The notes beneath the pieces were generated by a model. It was given only the letters and a program-made list of their open reading frames with translations, did no database searches and had not been told where the DNA came from. The translations under genes and the position numbers were made by a program. A DNA stretch of 64,000 nucleotides from DAINRZ01 sp964634885 (GTDB taxonomy: Bacteria; Bacteroidota; Ignavibacteria; Kapaibacteriales; UBA2268): NCBI GenBank assembly GCA_964634885.1, contig CAZWLN010000012.1, positions 44,776 through 108,775 on the forward strand. The letters run 5' to 3'. Below, piece after piece: positions 59,848 to 64,000 of the stretch (its first letter is position 1; each line of letters opens with the position of its first letter).

Positions 59848-60303
59848 ATGAGGTATAGGTACTGTACAATACTTGTTTTAACCGCAATCTTCTGTAGCTT
59901 TCTCTGGACCTGTTCCAGCAATGAACCTGACGAACCGGAAACCGGACTTGAAGGAACCTGGGCCTGGTTGTCAACTTCCGGCGGTGAGCCGGGGTATGTT
60001 TATTTACAGGATAGCTTCCCCAACAAATACAGCCTGTCATTAAAGGCATGCAATTACATCCTGTACAAGGATAAGAAGATTGTTCAGAAGGGAACGTACA
60101 CCCTATCCTATCAAGGAAAATACCCAAATGGAGATACAATATGGCATATGCAATCCATCATGAATTATCGCGACACTACCGTTAAAATGCCGTCAATCGT
60201 TACCGGAGGCACTATTCCATATCTCGTTGAATACAACGACACATCCTTATTTATTATTCCAACATACGACGACGGCTTTGAATCTGAATACAGAAGAAAA
60301 TAG
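59848..60303 (+). CDS. small lipoprotein, paralogue 2
   Basis: 151 residues. Lipobox CSFLWTCSSNEPDEPE, then GLEGTWAWLSTSGG, KYSLSLKACNYILYKDKKIVQKGTYTL and an EYRRK end. It aligns along its whole length with paralogue 1, and the GNEP/SNEPDE linker is shared. The upstream 111 bp shows no other gene. Function unknown. Confidence 0.72.
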   Translation: MRYRYCTILVLTAIFCSFLWTCSSNEPDEPETGLEGTWAWLSTSGGEPGYVYLQDSFPNKYSLSLKACNYILYKDKKIVQKGTYTLSYQGKYPNGDTIWHMQSIMNYRDTTVKMPSIVTGGTIPYLVEYNDTSLFIIPTYDDGFESEYRRK

Positions 60304-60426
60304 TATAGATTGTACTTCACTGAATGCAGAAGGAATTGATCGACCATCAACGGCTGAAGAGTACGCTCATATCCGTAAGGACTAAAGTACAGTAATCTCA
60401 TTGATACAGAATAATAATACATACTT

Positions 60427-60891
60427 ATGAGGTTTTTAATGAAAATGAGATTGGAAGTAATACTGACCCTGGCCTCATTGTTAACCTGCTTACTCTGGGC
60501 CTGCTCAGGCAATGAACCCGGGGACATGTCGATGAACATCGGGGGTAAATGGAAATGGATAAGCTCTGACGGCGGCTTTGCCGGAGACACAGTTTACAGT
60601 AAAAACCAGCCCGATCTTTTCATGTTAAAATTCGAAAACGGCAAATTCTTCATTTACAAGGACGGGCTCCTGATACAGAAGGGAACATACAAACAGTCAA
60701 CAATAAGAGAGGATGACTTCGGCGATTCCTGCGATGTATTGACTACCGCAACCGATTTCAGGCATCCTTCCTTCTACGCCTGTTTTACAATATTAAAGTC
60801 GGCGTAAAGGCAACAGACACGACATTGCAGCATTGTCTCACCGTGCTGCGACATGTACAATTCGGATTTCACCAGGCTTTACGACAAGTAA
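60427..60891 (+). pseudogene. small lipoprotein, paralogue 3, interrupted near its 3' end
   Basis: The first 126 codons read as a paralogue (lipobox LLTCLLWACSGNEPGD, GGKWKWISSDGG, MLKFENGKFFIYKDGLLIQKGTYK) and stop at 60807. Beyond the stop the same frame yields SIVSPCCDMYNSDFTRLYDK to a TAA at 60891, resembling the FIIPTYDDGFESEYRRK end of paralogue 2. Frame 0 between them reads KATDTTLQ, like the NDTSL segment. So the end is broken by a nonsense change or by two compensating frameshifts. The truncated lipoprotein might still be made. Confidence 0.55.
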
Positions 60892-60923
60892 GTCCCAAAG
60901 GACAAACTTCATACAAGTTTTAC

Positions 60924-61382
60924 CTATTTAGGCATCCCGCCGAAGAGTTTCACAAAGAACCTGTGAAATGAGTGAACGCCGCCAGGATTGGCAAACATAT
61001 GAATGCAGTAGCCCTGGATGACGCTGGCTTTTCCCTCTGAAGCAAAGGCTGTGGTCTCAGGCGATTCACACCCCTGCTGCACCCAGATGTTTTTTATTCC
61101 TCTGGCGACAGCCTGGTTGATCAGGCCCATCGTATCTTTCTTCTGAGACATCAGTACAACCGAGCCGGTGTCCTGCGGCAGTTCATCGATAGACCTGTAG
61201 CATTTTTCATCGTCGATTGTATCGGTATTGCTGTTAACAGGATAGACCTTGTACCCATTTTTTTTCATGTCGTTGAAGACGCCGTAACCGAACTTCTTCG
61301 GGTTGCGTGAAACGCCGACCAATCCTATAGCCGGCTGGGTAATGAAAGTTTCGATCTGCGATTTTGAGGCTTTAATCTTCAT
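60924..61382 (-). CDS. CoA-binding domain protein
   Basis: 152 residues. It is a Rossmann-type CoA-binding domain of the YccU family: IGLVGVSRNPKKFGYGVFNDMKKNGYKVYPVN at the start and KNIWVQQGCESPETTAFA later. GYCIHMFANPGG is near the end. These proteins bind CoA, but their role is unknown. It is convergent with the lipoprotein genes and divergent from the CHASE2 pair, sharing an AT-rich 102-bp region with it. Confidence 0.85.
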   Translation of the reverse strand: MKIKASKSQIETFITQPAIGLVGVSRNPKKFGYGVFNDMKKNGYKVYPVNSNTDTIDDEKCYRSIDELPQDTGSVVLMSQKKDTMGLINQAVARGIKNIWVQQGCESPETTAFASEGKASVIQGYCIHMFANPGGVHSFHRFFVKLFGGMPK

Positions 61383-61484
61383 AACAATTTCAATAATTTT
61401 TAATAATGAACCTATTCATTACTTAAAATTAATAATTTAATTTAGTATTTTAATATATGAATTGTTATTCAGGGAAAGAAATAT

Positions 61485-62687
61485 TTGTTAATTGGAATAA
61501 AAATATATAAAAAATATATACCTGAAATATTAATCATCGTGGCAATTGTCCTGTCCATCAAGTGTTTCATCCCTGAAATGACCGGCTTTGACATTACCAG
61601 GCTCGATGTATTCGATCCCATCGTCAAGCCATTGGACCGTTTCCACCTCAGCGATTTCTACTTTTCTCGCCTTCAGTACCTCAGGCACATCGGCAAAGAC
61701 ACCAATATCGTACTAGTAAACATCGGTGAACCCGACAGGGAAGTAATGGCCCGGGAACTGGACATCATCAATAAATACGGGCCAAAGGTCGTCGCCCTCG
61801 ACGTCATTTTCCGCAACGACAAGGATTCGGCCACTGACGTCAGGCTGGCAGAGGCAATTGCCAACACTCCGAACATCATCCTGGCAGGCGAAATCCACGA
61901 CGAAAAAGTTAACGGCAGTGAAAAGAGAGTCCACACCCCCTCCATCGGCCGCTTTGCCGACATTAGCATTAATTCTCATGTGGGCCTGAAGAAACGTAAC
62001 GACAATAAGGCCTGCTGCTTTGAGCCCATTGTCTATGTAGAAGGAAAGCCGGTATTCTCGATGGCGCTAAAAATTGCCGAGCTGTACGACAGCGCTTCTG
62101 CCGCTGCACTGAGACAGCGCGGCAGGGACCTGGAAATGATTAATTTCAGGCGCAATCTCGACAGGTACACAACATTCGATGTCGAGGATGTACTTGGCGG
62201 GAAGAACCTCGACACGATTAAAGGAAAAATCGTCATCATGGGCTTCCTTGGTACAGACCTTAAGACCAACAGCGCAGGAGACAGGGTACACACTCCCCTG
62301 AACAGGTTTTACATTGCCAACAGCTATCCCGACATGTACGGCGCCGTCGTCATTGCCAACATCACATCGATGATACTCGACCGGGACTTCATCGACACAA
62401 ACGACGGATTGTCTTTTTTTACTGCCGTCGTTGTCTATTCCGCAGCCGTCGTCTTCGCCCTGTTGTTCTTTTTCGCAATTGCTCTTTCGGGGAACCGGAG
62501 GGCAGAACTTTACCGCTTCGGCTGTCTTTTGCTGATAATTATTTTCTTTGTCATTGTCAGGCTGTTTCTGATGTTCTTTTTCAATTACATGCTTCACCTG
62601 CCTGACCTGAATTACTACTTCATACTTGCTTTTGCCATCTTCGAGGCATACGCATTCCTGTTCAAAAAGAGGCTTGCCGCGCAATGA
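61485..62687 (+). CDS. CHASE2-domain membrane protein without output domain, first of a pair
   Basis: 400 residues from a TTG at 61485, with AGGGA 9 nt upstream. A membrane helix lies at about 11-29. The extracytoplasmic CHASE2 domain spans about 35-300 (TNIVLVNIGEPDREVMARELDIINKYGPKVVALDVIF, IKGKIVIMGFLGTDL, RVHTPLNRF). Three to four C-terminal helices end with the sequence KKRLAAQ. No kinase, cyclase, adenylate or PP2C module follows, unlike most CHASE2 receptors. The stop overlaps the next gene by ATGA. Confidence 0.82.
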   Translation: MLIGIKIYKKYIPEILIIVAIVLSIKCFIPEMTGFDITRLDVFDPIVKPLDRFHLSDFYFSRLQYLRHIGKDTNIVLVNIGEPDREVMARELDIINKYGPKVVALDVIFRNDKDSATDVRLAEAIANTPNIILAGEIHDEKVNGSEKRVHTPSIGRFADISINSHVGLKKRNDNKACCFEPIVYVEGKPVFSMALKIAELYDSASAAALRQRGRDLEMINFRRNLDRYTTFDVEDVLGGKNLDTIKGKIVIMGFLGTDLKTNSAGDRVHTPLNRFYIANSYPDMYGAVVIANITSMILDRDFIDTNDGLSFFTAVVVYSAAVVFALLFFFAIALSGNRRAELYRFGCLLLIIIFFVIVRLFLMFFFNYMLHLPDLNYYFILAFAIFEAYAFLFKKRLAAQ

Positions 62688-63916
62688 ATATGGAAAAGCT
62701 GATAGATATTGCCATTTGTACTGTCATATCATTTCTTTTGGGACTGATTGCCCCACTGCTTTTCTCGGTGAAATTCCTCGAGCCCGTGAAGAATTACATC
62801 GCCGACTTCGACGTCACAGACATGTATTTTTCCCGTATCAAAGAGGAAATCACCGACACGAACATCGTACTGATGAACATCGACAACCTGAGCCATAGGA
62901 ATATTGCACGCAACATAGAAGAGATGCTGAAGCAGAACCCTGCCGTCATTGCTGTTGACCGTAATTTCGACTTCGACGGCATCAACGCCGATGGAAACTA
63001 CCTGAAAAGGGTACTTACCAGTGACGACCGCATCGTCGTATCTTTTCCACTGACGGACGACGAAGACCAGCTTCTGGAATACCTCGAAAAAGATATTAAC
63101 CTGTACAAAAACAGCGGCTACAGTAACCTTTTGTTTGAAAAGAAGAAGGAATTTTTCGTCATAAGGACTTTCACACCGTTCTACGACATGAAAGACCACT
63201 CTTTCCCTTCACTGGCTTACCAGACGGCAAAGATTTTCAATCCCAAAGCGGCAAAAGACCTTCTTAAGCGAAACAAGAAATCCGAAAGGATCAACTACAT
63301 CGGCGGCCAGGAAGTGTTCTTCAACATCGACCCCATCGACTTTGAGAACGACACATCGATGATGGAACCGGACTATGTCCTCAGCCTACAGAATAAAATA
63401 ATACTGATGGGCAAGATGAGAGACCTGTCTGGCAGAAAACTTAACAGCAAACTCGACGACATGTACCTCACCCCCATCTCTGCCGACTCCACCGGCAGGG
63501 AGTTCACTGCTCCGGACATGCACAGCACCGTCATTCAGGCTAATATCATCTCGACGATAATTAACGGAAAATACCTGAACACCCAGCCAATTTTCGTAAA
63601 ATACCTGGCTACTTTCCTTGTCAGCATGCTCAATTCTTTCCTGTTCATCTTCATACTGTACAAAGCCCGCGGCCTGTACTATATCATTTGCCTGCTGATA
63701 CTGCCGGTCGAGTCCAACCTCGCCGTTTATATCTGTTTTAAGCTGATTGAAAGCAACAACTTCCTGTTCGACATCAATCCCATAATGTTTGTCATCCCTG
63801 TGAGTTTCATTGTGACAGATATTTATATCAAATACCTGAAACGTATATATGAAAGGATTCGTCGCCAAAGACTGGCGAAGCAGCAGGAAAAGCTTGCCAG
63901 ATACATATCTAGGTAA
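62684..63916 (+). CDS. CHASE2-domain membrane protein without output domain, second of a pair
   Basis: 410 residues, overlapping the first gene by 4 bp. A helix lies at about 6-28, then CHASE2-like sequence (TNIVLMNIDNLSHRNIARNIEEMLKQNPAVIAVDRNF, LQNKIILMGKMRDL, HSTVIQANIISTI). About three helices lie at 300-390, with a short basic tail (KRIYERIRRQRLAKQQEKLARY) that may be a coiled coil facing the cytoplasm. The shared topology with the first gene suggests a heteromer. It is the last gene before a minisatellite. Confidence 0.82.
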   Translation: MNMEKLIDIAICTVISFLLGLIAPLLFSVKFLEPVKNYIADFDVTDMYFSRIKEEITDTNIVLMNIDNLSHRNIARNIEEMLKQNPAVIAVDRNFDFDGINADGNYLKRVLTSDDRIVVSFPLTDDEDQLLEYLEKDINLYKNSGYSNLLFEKKKEFFVIRTFTPFYDMKDHSFPSLAYQTAKIFNPKAAKDLLKRNKKSERINYIGGQEVFFNIDPIDFENDTSMMEPDYVLSLQNKIILMGKMRDLSGRKLNSKLDDMYLTPISADSTGREFTAPDMHSTVIQANIISTIINGKYLNTQPIFVKYLATFLVSMLNSFLFIFILYKARGLYYIICLLILPVESNLAVYICFKLIESNNFLFDINPIMFVIPVSFIVTDIYIKYLKRIYERIRRQRLAKQQEKLARYISR

Positions 63917-63920
63917 TACA

Positions 63921-63956
63921 GTTCATAAAGTTTATCAAGTTTGTAAAGTTCATCAA
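63921..63956. repeat. 9-bp tandem array after the CHASE2 pair
   Basis: Four units GTTCATAAA, GTTTATCAA, GTTTGTAAA, GTTCATCAA (consensus GTTYRTMAA), then a partial fifth. The same unit type occurs inverted at 47984-48019. It lies in the intergenic region after the last gene, near the window end. Confidence 0.7.
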
Positions 63957-64000
63957 GTCAGAAGAAGCAGTGGATTCTGTTCGCCAAGTTCTTAAAGAAT

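Overview
The window most resembles a chromosomal contig from the Bacteroidota/Chlorobiota/Ignavibacteriota (FCB) branch, probably an anaerobic or facultative Ignavibacteria- or Kapabacteria-like bacterium. Several secreted proteins end in type IX secretion (T9SS) type A sorting domains. The stable-RNA promoter upstream of tRNA-Tyr fits the Bacteroidota TTTG / TAnnTTTG pattern. Tryptophanase and an Hcp-type hybrid-cluster protein are common in anaerobes. No 16S rRNA gene is present, so the placement is an inference.

Layout. 1-2139 (minus): two secreted repeat proteins, one cut by the window edge. 2371-5651 (minus): an ECF sigma factor, a membrane anti-sigma-like protein and an M48/TPR metalloprotease with overlapping genes. 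5652-6116: a repeat-rich spacer with a MITE-like element. 6117-9028 (minus): an orphan PAS histidine kinase and a PQQ-propeller lipoprotein. 9170-14673 (plus): queF-queD-GT117-like glycosyltransferase-ruvB-cupin-radA, closely spaced or overlapping; ruvB has no ATG, GTG or TTG start. 14769-18215 (plus): a very acidic unknown protein and obgE, followed by a relic of a T9SS sorting domain.

18528-30545 (minus): the transcription/translation superoperon, transcribed tRNA-Tyr, Gly(TCC), Gly(CCC), Thr, Trp, secE, nusG, rplK, rplA, rplJ, rplL, rpoB, rpoC. tuf and rpmG are missing from it. The rplL-rpoB spacer holds three inverted repeats. 30785-38528 (plus): ferredoxin-NADP reductase, a lipoprotein, two tandem 912-residue GH31 enzymes with T9SS tails, and a Cys-rich membrane protein. 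38600-40581 (minus): an AT-rich restriction-modification pair whose methyltransferase carries a degenerate staphylococcal-nuclease-like domain.

40627-45852: pgi and an Rrf2 Fe-S regulator on minus, divergent from a ferredoxin-cupin-hcp nitrosative-stress operon. 45915-56029: two paralogous secreted YD-type repeat proteins flank tryptophanase, a serine hydrolase, ahcY, metK and a sugar nucleotidyltransferase. 56578-64000: a T9SS-exported arylsulfotransferase-like protein, three paralogous small lipoproteins (the third decayed), a CoA-binding protein, and two overlapping CHASE2 membrane proteins with no output domain.

The best candidates for undescribed biology are the CHASE2 pair, the sigma/anti-sigma/protease operon, the methyltransferase-nuclease-fold fusion, the acidic protein beside obgE, and several families of intergenic palindromes and 9-bp minisatellites.
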